Shown: one piece after another, positions 1-11,505 of the stretch
Layout of the letters: every line of letters begins with the position of its first letter
Position numbering within the stretch: the first letter of the stretch is position 1
Source of the DNA: Stentor coeruleus
Lineage: Eukaryota; Ciliophora; Heterotrichea; Heterotrichida; Stentoridae
Assembly: GCA_001970955.1 (NCBI GenBank)
Contig: MPUH01000178.1
Span: 25,548-89,547, forward strand
Length of the DNA: 64,000 nt
Direction: 5' to 3'
Program-made: the position numbers and the translations under genes
Notes under the pieces: model-generated
Told to the model about the DNA's origin: nothing
The model's input: only the letters and a program-made list of their open reading frames with translations
Database searches by the model: none

Positions 1-275
1 AGTTTTAAATTGAGGGACTTTTTTATGTTTTTATGCTGTCTTGAAAATAATGAGTTTTTATATACTAAATCATATAGTATTTCATGCAAAGCATAACAAA
101 TATTTTTTTTTAATCAAATCTTTCCCTAGTCCTAAACCCAAGCCAAAAAAGTTTAAGCCTAAATCATTTGGAAAAAAAAATAAAAAGCTCTTCTTGCAAA
201 ACCTAATAAGTCCTCTACCCCATAGTATTAACTTCCAAATCTCTTTTCAATAAAATATAGTCAGTTATCTCAAAA
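1..275. other. AT-rich 5' flank, no supported gene
   Basis: This is the sequence upstream of the first plus-strand gene. A 70-codon open frame at 41-253 (Pro/Lys-rich in the middle) lies here. It has no recognisable domain and low-complexity composition, so I do not call it a gene. Confidence 0.4.
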
Positions 276-881
276 ATGACAAATACATTTATAATGTTAT
301 ACAAAAGGACCTCATCACAAAAAAGATTTACTAACCCGAGTAGTTTATCCCCACACCGTGTCTTTCAAAACGAGTACTTCCACAATCATCAATACATGTC
401 GACAAAAAATTTAAATCGTGATACTTCCTTACAAAACAATAAATTCGTATCAAGTGAGGCTTTAGAAGTTTCTCCAAAAATAAAACCTAGACAAGACATT
501 TATCATAAAATCCCTAATAAAAAAGTCCTTATAAAAAAAGTATCGCTGCTTCCATCACCAGAAAGATTTTCTCGAGCTGAGAATTTTTCAGTTAAAAAAC
601 TCCGATTTGCTTCTGATATTGATGTTAGAAGTTCACATAAACTTACAGCTAGTTCTTTTATTGAACAGATACGGCAGGAGAATTCTGAACTCCCTGACAT
701 TTTTCACAAGAAAAAACTTTACCATAAGCTTGATAAGAATTTTGGTTTTGAAGGAACTAATGATTATTTTATCAGATTTTTTGTCACTCCTAGTAGCAAA
801 TTGATAATTAAAAAGAAGTTGAATCCTTTAGCTAAAAGATCTAGTCGCAATAAATTTTTTGTTAGTAGAGATAAACTTTGA
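276..881 (+). CDS. Unknown basic protein, 201 aa
   Basis: I do not recognise this protein. It is a complete 201-residue frame from ATG to TGA, rich in Lys, Ser, Asn and Phe, with no membrane segment, signal peptide or zinc-binding pattern. Short basic Ser/Pro stretches (for example SPKIKPR and LPSPERFS) look like a disordered, phosphorylatable protein such as a cytoskeletal or basal-body accessory factor, but that is only a guess from composition. The start at 276 is the first ATG in frame; a second at 294 would remove six residues. The frame keeps mixed codon use along its whole length, unlike the spurious frames nearby, and that is the main reason for calling it. Confidence 0.6.
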   Translation: MTNTFIMLYKRTSSQKRFTNPSSLSPHRVFQNEYFHNHQYMSTKNLNRDTSLQNNKFVSSEALEVSPKIKPRQDIYHKIPNKKVLIKKVSLLPSPERFSRAENFSVKKLRFASDIDVRSSHKLTASSFIEQIRQENSELPDIFHKKKLYHKLDKNFGFEGTNDYFIRFFVTPSSKLIIKKKLNPLAKRSSRNKFFVSRDKL

Positions 882-1745
882 GGCAGTAATTTTAATTAAT
901 ATAACATAGTGTTTTTTTTTAGAATTTTAGAGTTTTTGTGTCTTTAGTAAGATTGTAGTGATTATGATTTATTTGTAAACATAGTTTATGTTTTTTGTAC
1001 AAAGAAAATGTTGATTATAATTTAGGAATAAAATTTAAATTATATATAGAGTTTTTGATTCCATATGATTTAGTAAGGAAATTTGCATCTTAGTAGTTAT
1101 AATGATATAATTGCTGTAAAAATTTAAGCTATTATAGCAAATTTTAAATCAATCTCAAAGCACTAAAATCACTTATAACCGTAAAAATAATTATCTTAAG
1201 TAACATAACCTAATCTAATTGTATGAATCTTTGATAAAATATATTAAGTGGTTCACAGAGATTTATTAATCTTTTAATATAAATTTGATTTTCTCACATG
1301 GCTTATTTATTCTGTTAAATCTTTTCTCTTGCTTTATTCTCCTCAAACTTTCCTATTAGACTTTATCAGTTTCATAGCTAGATTTAAATAATTCAAAAAT
1401 CAACAAGAGTTCCAGAAAATTTAACTTTATTTCTCTATAAAAAAAAACAGACAAGGGAATAGGAATTTATAATTTTCTGTAATAGTTTAAGGTTTATATA
1501 TAGAGGGACAAGCAGAATTTCAAATAAGAAATAAGATTGGTTATATAAAGGATTTTTATACAAAAAAAAATTGCTATGACATTTATTAGATAATAAATAT
1601 TTGGACTACTAATTATTATAATGATGCACAAAAAAGTTAAAAAAAAATTTCAGCATAGCTAACTTATGTTAAAAAAATAAATTTAAGCCAGTATAATCCT
1701 AAACATATAATTCAATTGCATTATATAATTACTATTAATATCCAA
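882..1745. other. Intergenic, about 860 nt, nothing recognised
   Basis: This lies between the 3' ends of two convergent genes. The plus strand is G/T-rich up to about 1100 and then turns A/C-rich abruptly. No frame, RNA gene or repeat is supported. Confidence 0.5.
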
Positions 1746-3569
1746 TCAAGTTATGTTGTATTTCTTTGTAGGATATAAAGACCCTCGATCTCTTTGTCTA
1801 ATAAGCATTGCCCTTCGAAGATGCTCACATTCATTCCCACACTTCTCACGGTGCTCATATAAAGCTTCATACAATTCTATTCTGGCCATTTTAGATAAAT
1901 TCAAGTAATCCTCCTTTGTAATATTCAAAGCCTTAATGATCGCATTTTCCCTCTTGACTGATTTTGTCATATCTTGAACTGAAATTCCTACTGGTTTATG
2001 CAACAACCTTTCCCTAATAAAAATTCTCTTTTTTCCTAAAGGTGAAGGCCGACTTCCATAATTTTCCCTGTTAGTTACCAAAGGAGTCTTATTCCGAATT
2101 TCCCCTTCTTTATAATCGTTACTATCAATTGGCGAAATCGACTTATTTTTATCGATATTTTTTTCAACAACTTTTTCAAGAATTTTAAAAACCTTAGCTG
2201 TCTTTCCAACATCTTCTGACCCATCAATATCTACAACACCATTTTCAATATCCCTAACCCCAAATCTAGTACTTCTAAAACATTCCCTCATCTCAAAACT
2301 TTTCTCTGAAGTTTTACTCAACTTCTTTTGCATTTCTTCTTTAATTTTCTCTTCTTCTGCTAATTTTCCTTCTAATTCACACCTTTGTGTTTTAGAATCA
2401 GCTATTTTCTTATTCAAAGCTTCAAGATCATCAGTCAAATTCATTATTTTTATGTTTTTTGTTGTTATTATATTCATATATTCATGCAATTTATTTTTTG
2501 TTGACTCTAGTTCTTTTTCAGCATAAATCCCTTTAATTGCATTATTTTGCAAGGTTTTAATTTCATTTTGATTCTCATCAAGTTTCTTTTTTTTGGATTT
2601 GCATTGTTGACAAGCTGTAGATCTTATATCCAGAATTTTCTTTTTAAGTTCGTCACATTCTTTTGTTTTTAGTATAAGAATTTCTTCAACTTGCCCTTTT
2701 TCTCTAATTTTGTTGCTTAGTTCAGCAATAATGTTCTCTTTTTCGGTAATGATAATTTTCATACTTTCAACAGTTTTAAAATCTTCAAACTTGAGGAAAG
2801 TCTGCGTATCTTTTTCAGTTTTTTCGAATGTTTTTTTAATTTTTTCAATCTTTTTCGGTTTTAGATGCGCTTTGAGTTTTGTGTGTATAGACTTTATTGT
2901 GTCAGTAAAATCTAATGCTTCGATTTCTGGACTTGAGCTTAATGAAGGAACATCAACAGGTTTAAGTTCATAGCTTAAGTCGTTAAGTTTGCTAATAATC
3001 CTCCCTAATTGCATCTGATTAATTCCTTTCATAACATTATGTAAAGAATAAATACATTTGTCTATATCTAAACTCAAATCAGGTGCTAAAACTTGATCAT
3101 CAGGGAACTGAGCCTCAGCATCTTTTTTTTCTATAATATTTGACTGGGTTATCGGTATTTCAACTATTTGTGATTGTTTTATAGTCTTTTTATAACCTTT
3201 CCAACCACGAAGTATACACCGGCCTAGTCTTTGATCTGATTGACATATGCAATAAAGGAGTTTGTCGATGTAGTTTTCATAAATCTGAGCTTCTGCTGCA
3301 TTACGAGATGCATCTGTAAGTTTACGGACTTCATATATTTTTAGGGAGATTTCCTCAGAGTCCAGCTCATCTTCAAGTCTTGAGATTTCTGCCGTTAATA
3401 ACTCTGTAATTTTTTTCTTGGGACTTACAGTTGGACGATTTGTGTTACATAATGAGGTCGATTCAAGGCTTTCTTGGTACTCTTTTTTGAATTTTGTTGA
3501 TTTTGTTGACTTGGATACGATGGTATAGTTGAATCTTAGCGGGCTGAATAAGAAATCTTTATTTTTCAT
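1746..3569 (-). CDS. Coiled-coil protein, 607 aa
   Basis: A 607-residue frame whose residues about 240-430 are charged heptad-type sequence (KKIEKIKKTFEK, then long E/K/L/I runs), so a long coiled coil. Before it, about residues 55-135, is a helical region that could be a divergent TSNAXIP1-like N-terminal domain, by its position before a coiled coil in ciliary proteins; this is weak inference. A CxxC pair (TACQQCKSKKK) interrupts the coil. The C-terminal 80 residues are again helical and basic, with several Cys (KCGNECEHLRRA). There is no membrane segment. The stop is TGA. The layout resembles the next gene at 4316, so the two may be distantly related axonemal or cytoskeletal proteins. The specific function is unknown. 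Confidence 0.75.
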   Translation of the reverse strand: MKNKDFLFSPLRFNYTIVSKSTKSTKFKKEYQESLESTSLCNTNRPTVSPKKKITELLTAEISRLEDELDSEEISLKIYEVRKLTDASRNAAEAQIYENYIDKLLYCICQSDQRLGRCILRGWKGYKKTIKQSQIVEIPITQSNIIEKKDAEAQFPDDQVLAPDLSLDIDKCIYSLHNVMKGINQMQLGRIISKLNDLSYELKPVDVPSLSSSPEIEALDFTDTIKSIHTKLKAHLKPKKIEKIKKTFEKTEKDTQTFLKFEDFKTVESMKIIITEKENIIAELSNKIREKGQVEEILILKTKECDELKKKILDIRSTACQQCKSKKKKLDENQNEIKTLQNNAIKGIYAEKELESTKNKLHEYMNIITTKNIKIMNLTDDLEALNKKIADSKTQRCELEGKLAEEEKIKEEMQKKLSKTSEKSFEMRECFRSTRFGVRDIENGVVDIDGSEDVGKTAKVFKILEKVVEKNIDKNKSISPIDSNDYKEGEIRNKTPLVTNRENYGSRPSPLGKKRIFIRERLLHKPVGISVQDMTKSVKRENAIIKALNITKEDYLNLSKMARIELYEALYEHREKCGNECEHLRRAMLIRQRDRGSLYPTKKYNIT

Positions 3570-4315
3570 CTAATTATTGTAGGGTATAGGAGAGCTATTA
3601 GGTTTTTATAGGTTTTTAAATGAGAGGATTTTTAAAAATTGGGATTTTAGTGGCACTGGAATTGAATGTAAGAAGATGGAAGTTTGATAGATTAGGATGG
3701 AGAAAATAGAAGGAGGGAGGAAGGTGGAGGATATTTTATTAACAAATATATATTGAATGTTGATTATATAATAGTAAAAACTTGCTTTAGAATACTCTAT
3801 ATTGCTTAAGCTTATGCAATCAAATAATTTTACTTCTTAACTAGTTTATTTAATACAACTTCAATAGTTGGCTCATGCTATAAAAATAAATTTAATACAA
3901 TTTTAAATAGAGCTCACTTTTATAATAAACAAAAAGTATATCTAAGCATCTCCCTTATTCTTTTTATAAACAACAATTTTATATTATTCAGATGACAAAA
4001 GCCTTAAATCAAGCTACTAAAACTATAAAAACTCTAAAATTTTTTAACCCTAATAAGTTATTAAGATTTCTATAGAATAAAACATCTTGAAATTCTTTAC
4101 TGAAATTTTAAGATAAAACATATAATCAAAGACTTTATTAAGTTTAGCAATATGTTTATTTCATCAACTAAAAATATAATTAAGTTGATAATTTACTATA
4201 AACATCATAAGCAAACATAAGTTTACCATTAAAGCACAAAATTCTATTTTTATTAAACTGAGATAGTCATTTCTCATGAAAATGAAAGTGATATGATCTT
4301 TAAATAAATTGATTA
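3570..4315. other. Divergent intergenic region, 746 nt
   Basis: This separates two genes transcribed away from each other and must hold both promoters. The part next to the minus-strand gene (about 3590-3740) is almost free of C on the plus strand. The part from about 3770 onward is A/C-rich. No specific promoter element can be assigned. Confidence 0.5.
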
Positions 4316-6589
4316 ATGAAAAGAGACCAAAAGCTCACAAGATTTCGAAGGCTCTCTGCTTCCCCTAAATCAAACCTTCCTCCATTAACCCCAAATTCAT
4401 ATATGTGCAATGAAAAAACTCATATCCATCCTTATGCAGCTTATCCAATTATAGAAGACCAAGAAAAAAGTACATGTCAGAAATTTTTCATAAAACAACC
4501 CCCTCGAACTGCTCAATCTCCTAATACAGAAAACACTACAACCCTTTCTCTTCCAACGAACTATGATTTTTATACTCCTATAAAAACACTTGACCACTCA
4601 GATATAACTGAAAGGATAGAATCATATGAGTTAAGGATAAAGAAGATATTTTCTATAGATGCACTTGAAGATAATTTACTACTATGGGAAAAATGCTTAG
4701 ATGATATTATGCCTGAAGTGAAGAAACATGACTCAGATTTGCGAAGAGGTTTAGTTCAAATATGCATGCATTTATTAGAAAATAGTAAAAATATATTAAA
4801 ATGTTCTGCTTCAAGAAGATCTGCAGATGAATTAGCTGTTGAAGCTCTAAAAAAAGTCATCGCTTCTTTAGAAATCGAATCAAAAAAGCTTCAATCAGAT
4901 ATCGAATCCATGAAATACAGTAAAAAACTCGAGATGGGACAAATAGAAAAAGACCTCGAAGAAATCTTTGGCAAAAACGAAAACGAAATACGATACCTAA
5001 AATCCAGGACAAAAGAACTAAGAGATACCTACAGTCAGGATACAGTAGACTTCTTATGGGAAATTTGGAATTCAATGAATCAAGAATTTGACGTCCCAGA
5101 AATAAAAAATGGTGATTTTATAGGCTTAGATCCATCAGATATCCCTTTAATGTTATCAAAAAAATTCACTTTACTACAAAAATTCACAGCCAAAAGAATA
5201 TCCGATTTAATAAGATCTAAAAAAAATATAGAAGATAATTATACTCAAACAACTGGGGAATATATCGACCCTAAAACTTTTGAAGACCAAACTAAAAATA
5301 TAGAAAAACTTCGATTTCAACTGAATAGCGCTTTTATATCTATTGATAGATATAAAGAGAACTTTGGGTCGAAAGTTAATATCGTTGAAGCACTTGAAAA
5401 TACAAAAAACTTACTATCAAACGAAGTTGAAAAGCTGAGAAGTGAAATCGAGCTCATGTCATCCACATTAAACAAAGCTAACTATGACAGTAAAAAACTC
5501 ACATCAGAGTTTGAAAATATCAAAAAAGAAAAAGACTATTTGCAAAAAGAGAAAAATTCGTGGCAACTCGAAACAATCGAAAAAAACAAGCAATTAGAAG
5601 AGCAGCAAATTTCTATTGAAAAACTCATAAAGCTCATAGAAGACAAGGAACAAAAAATCATAATTCTAGAGAATCGACTAGGCAAACGACGAGGGATTCA
5701 AGATAACAATGAAGAAGGTCTAGATTCTTTATCATCTCAGTTTAAAGCCCAAAACAAATTTGATGAAAAATCATTTTTAGATTCACTAAAATTATCTAAC
5801 AAAAAACGAAGAAGCCTTGATAAGTCTCAAGCCCCATCATATACAACCAACGAAGGTAACTCATATGATTTTTCAGGATATGAAGATCCATTAAACTCAT
5901 CATCTTCTATACAAAACTCTATAGCAAACGCTAAATCAGGTACAAGATCAAACTCTCCACCAAAAGGCCGAGTACTAAAAAAACTAGGGCTTATTGAAGA
6001 AAACTCAAGTTCAATGAGCTTATCAAATCAAGAAGCTGGGCATATTGGATATAAAAATCCTAGGCAGAACTTCAAAGACAAAGGGATAAAATTAGGGCTG
6101 AAAAAACAAATTCTAGGGCAAAATGTTCATAAAAATGCTAAAAACAAACCAAATACTCGAAATGCTGAAAATGCGACGAATGGCTTGGACTATGAAAGTT
6201 TAGATGAATTTGAGACTAATATAAAACATGAAGACTATATTGGGGATAATGCTTATGATGGGGATTCTCAAAGCTCATATGCTCATGAGAAAAGAACTTA
6301 TTCTGGGAATATGAGTACAAAATCTACAAGTACTGATGAATTTACTTATATAAAGTGTATTGAATATTCGAAAGGTTTTCAGTTTAATGGGATTGTTCCA
6401 GATGAAAAAGAATCGGAGGATAGTAATAAAGATGGAGTTTATTTGCTCCCGTATAATCCTAATCAGTTTTATGGGTTGAAAGGTGATGTGTATTACCAAA
6501 CGAAAAATTCTGTTTTTTCAGCATATCCGAGAATCCCTGATTTGAAAGATAATTTCACTTTCCAATCACTTTATGTCATGAAAAAGTAA
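4316..6589 (+). CDS. Coiled-coil protein, 757 aa
   Basis: A 757-residue protein. Residues about 1-95 are Pro/Ser/Thr-rich and probably disordered. About 100-165 is helical (LLWEKCLDDIMPEV and following) and resembles, weakly, the TSNAXIP1 N-terminal region. About 170-255 and 330-460 are strong coiled coils rich in E, K, L and I. After 470 the chain is low-complexity Ser/Asn/Lys, and the last 100 residues are more structured (YLLPYNPNQFYGLKGD, then FQSLYVMKK). No membrane segment or catalytic motif is visible. It is probably a cytoskeletal or ciliary structural protein; that is inferred from architecture only. Start is the first ATG, stop is TAA. Codon use drifts from C-rich near the start to G-rich near the end, the gradient seen across the window. 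Confidence 0.8.
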   Translation: MKRDQKLTRFRRLSASPKSNLPPLTPNSYMCNEKTHIHPYAAYPIIEDQEKSTCQKFFIKQPPRTAQSPNTENTTTLSLPTNYDFYTPIKTLDHSDITERIESYELRIKKIFSIDALEDNLLLWEKCLDDIMPEVKKHDSDLRRGLVQICMHLLENSKNILKCSASRRSADELAVEALKKVIASLEIESKKLQSDIESMKYSKKLEMGQIEKDLEEIFGKNENEIRYLKSRTKELRDTYSQDTVDFLWEIWNSMNQEFDVPEIKNGDFIGLDPSDIPLMLSKKFTLLQKFTAKRISDLIRSKKNIEDNYTQTTGEYIDPKTFEDQTKNIEKLRFQLNSAFISIDRYKENFGSKVNIVEALENTKNLLSNEVEKLRSEIELMSSTLNKANYDSKKLTSEFENIKKEKDYLQKEKNSWQLETIEKNKQLEEQQISIEKLIKLIEDKEQKIIILENRLGKRRGIQDNNEEGLDSLSSQFKAQNKFDEKSFLDSLKLSNKKRRSLDKSQAPSYTTNEGNSYDFSGYEDPLNSSSSIQNSIANAKSGTRSNSPPKGRVLKKLGLIEENSSSMSLSNQEAGHIGYKNPRQNFKDKGIKLGLKKQILGQNVHKNAKNKPNTRNAENATNGLDYESLDEFETNIKHEDYIGDNAYDGDSQSSYAHEKRTYSGNMSTKSTSTDEFTYIKCIEYSKGFQFNGIVPDEKESEDSNKDGVYLLPYNPNQFYGLKGDVYYQTKNSVFSAYPRIPDLKDNFTFQSLYVMKK

Positions 6590-9205
6590 GTTTATAATAA
6601 AAATGTGTGAATTTATAGTGGAATTTTATTGTGATTAAGGATTAGTAAAATTTGTGTTTAGAATAGGAGGTATTGGGTGAAATAAAGATATATATTTTTA
6701 GATTATGGAGAGTTTTTGGAATTTTAAATGGGAGTGTATTTATTAAAGATAGTGAGGATATTATGAGTAAAATTTAATGGGGGTTTAACAACGATAATAA
6801 AGCATGTATTGTATTTTAAGGCTTGAACAATTTACTTGTATTTGATAATTTAGCTTATTCTTATTAGACTTTTTCAAATTTTTAGCATAGGATTAAATCA
6901 AAAGGTGAATGTTGTGCTTTATTTTATTAATAAGCTAAACTTGGGTATTTTAGCAAGCTTAAGCTTAAGCTTACCCTTTTAAATTTGGCTACTTATTTTT
7001 GGCAAAAAGTTATTCCCAGTAGACCTTAACTTAATAATTTAGTTATTTTTTATATGCATCGACATGGTTTTAAATTTTTGTAGATATTTTTCATCATTAT
7101 TATACACTTTCAATTAATTGGCAAATTAAATCCAACGCTTTGAAACACAAAATTAGACTTCAGCATTATCATACCTTCATGTAAAATCTAATTTTAATTT
7201 ATTATTCCAAGATTTTGATTCCTTTATTTCTAATATTTTCTAATTTATACTTACACTCTCATAAATCCTCTCAAATTAAAGCATTTCAATTACACTTCTC
7301 TATCCTTAATAATAAAGCTTTATACTTCTCTTATAATCTAAGCTTTGCCATCATAAATCAGATTATAAAGTTTTATTCGATACTATCTAAATATGATAAG
7401 CATAATATATACAAAAAATTGTAGAATGCTTATAAAAATGTTCTTTAAAATTTCCAAAAAAACTCATAAAATCAAAGTTCTTCCTTATTTCATAACTTGA
7501 GTTTTGATGTGAAAATCTAAAGAAATATTTTTTTCTTTAAAATCATCATTTCTAATCATCCTTTATGCATATTTTCTTTTGACATCTTCATCATTCAAAG
7601 GATTAGCATGTTATTATAGCATAAAGGGTATATAAAAATAATGCTCATCAGTAAATAAAACTAAGCCAAGCACTCAAGAAAGCCAACAATGATGATAGTC
7701 TTTATAAAGTACAAAAAATTATAAAGAGTTACTTAAAAAAAAACACACAAAATTGCCGAGGAGTAAAAATTGGCTAATGTGAAAAGGATGAGTGTATATT
7801 CAAGAAGAATGAAACTGAAAGCTTAGTTAATATTCATAAGGTTAATACCTTTTGAGCTTCTGATATAAAAAAATTAAAGAAGTAAATGTCAATGAACTAA
7901 TCTTTTAGTCAATGAATTGATGACTATGAGAAAAGTGAGGAAAAAAACAGGGGGTGATGAAGAAATAAAGCTTTTTAAGGGTTAGGGTAATGTTAAAGGA
8001 AAATGATGAAGCAGGTGATTAAGGGGTTAAAGTTTGGATAGAAAAGGAAAGATTTATGCTATTGGCTAAATGACAGCTGATAACTTTACTGAAATTGAAT
8101 AGAGGGAAAATTTGAGAAGTTTACAAGGATGAGAAAAATAATGATATAGATTAAAAGTTGCTTAGAGCACATTGAAAAAAGAAACCTTACTATTAATGGA
8201 ATAATAAACATTCCATAAAATGCTAAAGCGATTTGTTTATTACTCAAACTATTTCCTTATACGGGACAATTCTTAGTTGCTTAGTATAATCCAAACCAAA
8301 TGCTAATCTACCTTTAAAAATTAAATTCCAAGTAAAAAAAGCAATCAATTATCATTTATCTAGCGATTTTCAAAATGATTCAATTCTGCTAAAATCTAAA
8401 AAGAACATTGAAATCAAGAAACTACTTTAAAACTATTTACAATGAATACAAGCATTAAAGATTTCCTATTAAATTTCAGATGCTAAAAGTATTATTTTTG
8501 TGAAAATTTTTGTAACATGCCTCTGTCAGCCATTTTTCTTAGGAAGGAAAAATAACTACAAAATTTTGAAGTCTTAAAAAATATCAAACAAAAATATAAA
8601 TATTATGAAAATAATGGGAAGAAAGACTTGCTAGGTTTTTTTTTTAACAAAAACCTCTTCTCGAAGTTTCTAACACTTAATGAATTTCAGATCTTAATAT
8701 GATATTAAAACAATTATATCAAATATTGAAAGAATCAAATGAAAATATGTTTAAAAGCTTATTTCAATTTATCAAATCTATTATTATTTGGAATGATTCA
8801 TATAAAATAATTATGGAATTATAGCTTCCTAGCTTTGATGTGATAATCTAAATCCATAATTATGTTTCAAAACCATAAATGTACCCGAAATAACACTTTA
8901 TGTATAATAAATACCATCAGCAAAAATTTATTAACCTATTCTAGTCAAATTTATGACATATTGACACTTTTAACATATAGAAATCCTAATTTATTATTTC
9001 CAATTATATCTCTATATCTTCAAGATAACTACGCCTTTTCTAAAGTGGATTTTTATGATTTTTAAAGGGATTCTATAATTTTGCCAAAGTTCCCAAAATT
9101 CAAACAAAAATGAAGACATTTGTATTATATTATCATAAAGGTACTTTATATTTTTTAGCTTCTTAGCTTGATTTATGCATTTCTATTCAAATTATCTTGT
9201 AAAAT
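6590..9205. other. Gene-free stretch, 2.6 kb
   Basis: I find no convincing coding frame on either strand; the two open frames of about 65 codons (7215-7424, 8862-9065) have biased, featureless composition. The plus strand is G/T-rich at 6600-6790, A/C-rich about 7060-7480, purine-rich about 7740-8160, then A/C-rich again. A short sequence TTTGATGTGA(A/T)AATCTAA occurs near 7505 and again near 8840. Nothing matches a tRNA or snRNA that I can recognise. Confidence 0.5.
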
Positions 9206-9991
9206 ATGTTTTTTAAGTTTGATTTCTGTCCAGAAACTCAACCTAGACTAGACCTGCTTTTTTTAAAACACTTTACTACGAGTAAAGCTAAAAATTCTAA
9301 GCCACCGAAGAAAGAGTATTTACGATGCAAGCTTATTAGAGGACACAAAAGAGCAATTAGACAATTAACTAAAGGAGTAATTCCACTAGCTACATTACAT
9401 AAATTTGACATAAATAATACAAGAGCTTTGAGAATCTGGGAAAGGATGCGCAAGATTTATGATGATAATAGATGCTTCTTCACTGAAATAAGTAAGACTG
9501 AAGCGGGACCAAACACTGATGGTAAATCTAAACGTCAAGGTGATCCAGATGACAATCAAAAAAGTTTTAATCTAAAATTTTGTCAAGATTATTTTTTACA
9601 AGAATGCGTTAGAGAATCTTTTTATTTCTATGCATTGCTAATCTATTCAGACTTTGATATTAATATATTGATTGAAAAATTACAATACTTCTGCTGTAAA
9701 GAAAATGAGCATACAATAAAGTGTATTGAAAAATGGATAATGTTGCGGGAGTATATTACAATATATATGTTTCAAGAACTTCAATTAAGACCATATAGAG
9801 AATATACAGAATTGATTTCTTTTCCAGATTATCGAAAGTTTATTAAGATCGAAGATAATATTAATGATATACAAGTTAAAAGGGGTTATATAGAAGAAAT
9901 AATGTTTTCTAATATTTTAAATGCATCTAAGAATGGCTGTAAAGAAGATAACACTAGATGTACTAAGTTTAAAGGTAAAAAAGGAAAATAG
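9206..9991 (+). CDS. Unknown protein, 261 aa
   Basis: I do not recognise this protein. It has 261 residues, is basic at the N-terminus (KNSKPPKKEYLRCKLIRGHKRA), helical and aromatic in the middle (about residues 125-200, with several Cys), and ends in a short Lys-rich tail. There is no signal peptide or convincing membrane span. The Cys residues (FCCK, KCIEKW, NGCKEDNTRC) are not spaced as a known zinc finger. It stands alone between two long non-coding stretches, starting 2.6 kb after the previous gene. The stop is TAG. The complex amino-acid composition argues for a real gene; a lineage-specific family is likely. Confidence 0.65.
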   Translation: MFFKFDFCPETQPRLDLLFLKHFTTSKAKNSKPPKKEYLRCKLIRGHKRAIRQLTKGVIPLATLHKFDINNTRALRIWERMRKIYDDNRCFFTEISKTEAGPNTDGKSKRQGDPDDNQKSFNLKFCQDYFLQECVRESFYFYALLIYSDFDINILIEKLQYFCCKENEHTIKCIEKWIMLREYITIYMFQELQLRPYREYTELISFPDYRKFIKIEDNINDIQVKRGYIEEIMFSNILNASKNGCKEDNTRCTKFKGKKGK

Positions 9992-10550
9992 TTAGAATAT
10001 AATGCATTGAGTTTAAAATTTGATGATTATTTTTATATTGAGTAACATGGATTATGCTATGATATTAAGGTTTTTACTATATGATAGATAAGCTATGGAC
10101 AAAGTTTATCTTTTCTATCTATATAAGCTAAACACATATTAAATTAATCATTTTTATGAACTTCATTTTATCAATAGAGTTTTACTGATTAATCATATAT
10201 TACATCTTTAAAATTTCATATTGATTAAACTTTTCATTTTTTAAGGGGGGGTTGAAATGGCAGAGGAATTTAATTCTACTTAGATTAATTATAACTAAAA
10301 ATATCAGATAAATTACTAATGTGTGAAGACACTTATTTATCAAAATTTTCTGAATTACTTAAATTTAATTGAGTTTATTCTGATACAAATTTTTTTTGCT
10401 ATATAAGCATTTCTAGTTCTGACTTTTAATACTGATTAGATACCTGCTACTTCAAATTATACAAATGCAAAAGCTGTTACAAAAATACATGATAAATATC
10501 AAAAAAAATGTTATTTACTTTATCGATTGAAACGCTTATAAAATTTAACT
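9992..10550. other. Intergenic, 559 nt
   Basis: AT-rich and without a supported gene. It ends in a TATA-like TTATAAAA at 10537-10544, just before the next start codon. Confidence 0.45.
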
Positions 10551-11363
10551 ATGGCCGATGCCTCAGGACTAATAAACTTAAGCTTACCAAGTGACATAAT
10601 AACAGTAAAGATTATTTCAAAATGTGGATTTACATCACTTCCATCTTTACTCGAGCTGGACTGCATACTGAACATAGATTACTACGAAATAACTAATCCA
10701 AAAAACATTGAAAAAGGTTTTCTAGCATTCCTAGATAAAACCGAAGGCCAGCTAAATTCTAACTCCTTACTGTCACAAATGCAAGGTTTTCTAACATCCC
10801 AAAGCAAACTTATAACAGCAACATCCCTTCTTTACCTAGACTCAATTTATTTCATTGTACCTTTTAGAAACTCAAGCTTACTCGGATTGTATAAATTCAA
10901 TATCCAAGAAGTATTAGAAAATTCTCTAGATAAATACACACAATATATAAGCAATTTGCAATCTTGCCAAGAAGTCCTTAGAAACACTTTTAGGAATTTT
11001 TCAAGCAATATACAGATTGTAAATAACACTACCAAAGATTTATTTTCTAAGTGTGAAAGCATTGCTAAACAATGCAAGAAAAAAACTAAACATTTGCAAA
11101 CTTTTAAGAGAAAAATAAGAAACCTTTATAATGATTTCAGCGTACTAGAAAAAAATTTTCAGCAGTTTGAGTGCCTTCAATGTAAAAGTAATAGCAAGGA
11201 TGTGATTTTTTTACCATGTGGACATGTTGTACTGTGCACTAAATGCCTAAAGGAAGATTATAAGATAGTTGTGGATTTCCCAGTTATAGAAAACACGTTT
11301 AAGTGTTTATCCTGCGGCAAATATGTAGAACAGACACTAAAGTGCACTATTAACAAACATTAA
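10551..11363 (+). CDS. C-terminal RING-finger protein (probable E3 ligase), 270 aa
   Basis: The last 63 residues form a C3HC4 RING: C208-x2-C211-x11-C223-x-H225-x3-C229-x2-C232-x19-C252-x2-C255, with the FLPCGHVVLCTKC core typical of C-terminal RINGs of the MDM2/IAP/copine-associated type, which act as E2-binding ubiquitin ligases. The spacing between the sixth and seventh ligands is longer than usual (19). Residues about 115-205 are helical and probably coiled coil, suited to dimerisation. The first 110 residues have no domain I can name. No membrane segment is present. The substrate is unknown. The start ATG is preceded by TTATAAAA; the stop is TAA. Confidence 0.8.
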   Translation: MADASGLINLSLPSDIITVKIISKCGFTSLPSLLELDCILNIDYYEITNPKNIEKGFLAFLDKTEGQLNSNSLLSQMQGFLTSQSKLITATSLLYLDSIYFIVPFRNSSLLGLYKFNIQEVLENSLDKYTQYISNLQSCQEVLRNTFRNFSSNIQIVNNTTKDLFSKCESIAKQCKKKTKHLQTFKRKIRNLYNDFSVLEKNFQQFECLQCKSNSKDVIFLPCGHVVLCTKCLKEDYKIVVDFPVIENTFKCLSCGKYVEQTLKCTINKH

Positions 11364-11505
11364 ATCCCTAAAAATTAGAAAATAGATTACTTGTTATATA
11401 AATCCTATTTTTTTTCAAGTATAATTTTTACTAAGATCAAGCATTTTATAACACTTTTTCATATATGACTCCAATTATTTCTTTATGCAATAAACTCCTT
11501 AAATC

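Noticed and set aside
41-253. 70-codon frame at the window start
   Set aside because: Low-complexity Lys/Phe/Pro composition with no domain; may be leader or flank of the 276 gene.
7215-9065. Two hydrophobic frames of about 65 codons
   Set aside because: No motif, start context or conserved pattern; expected in AT-rich DNA.
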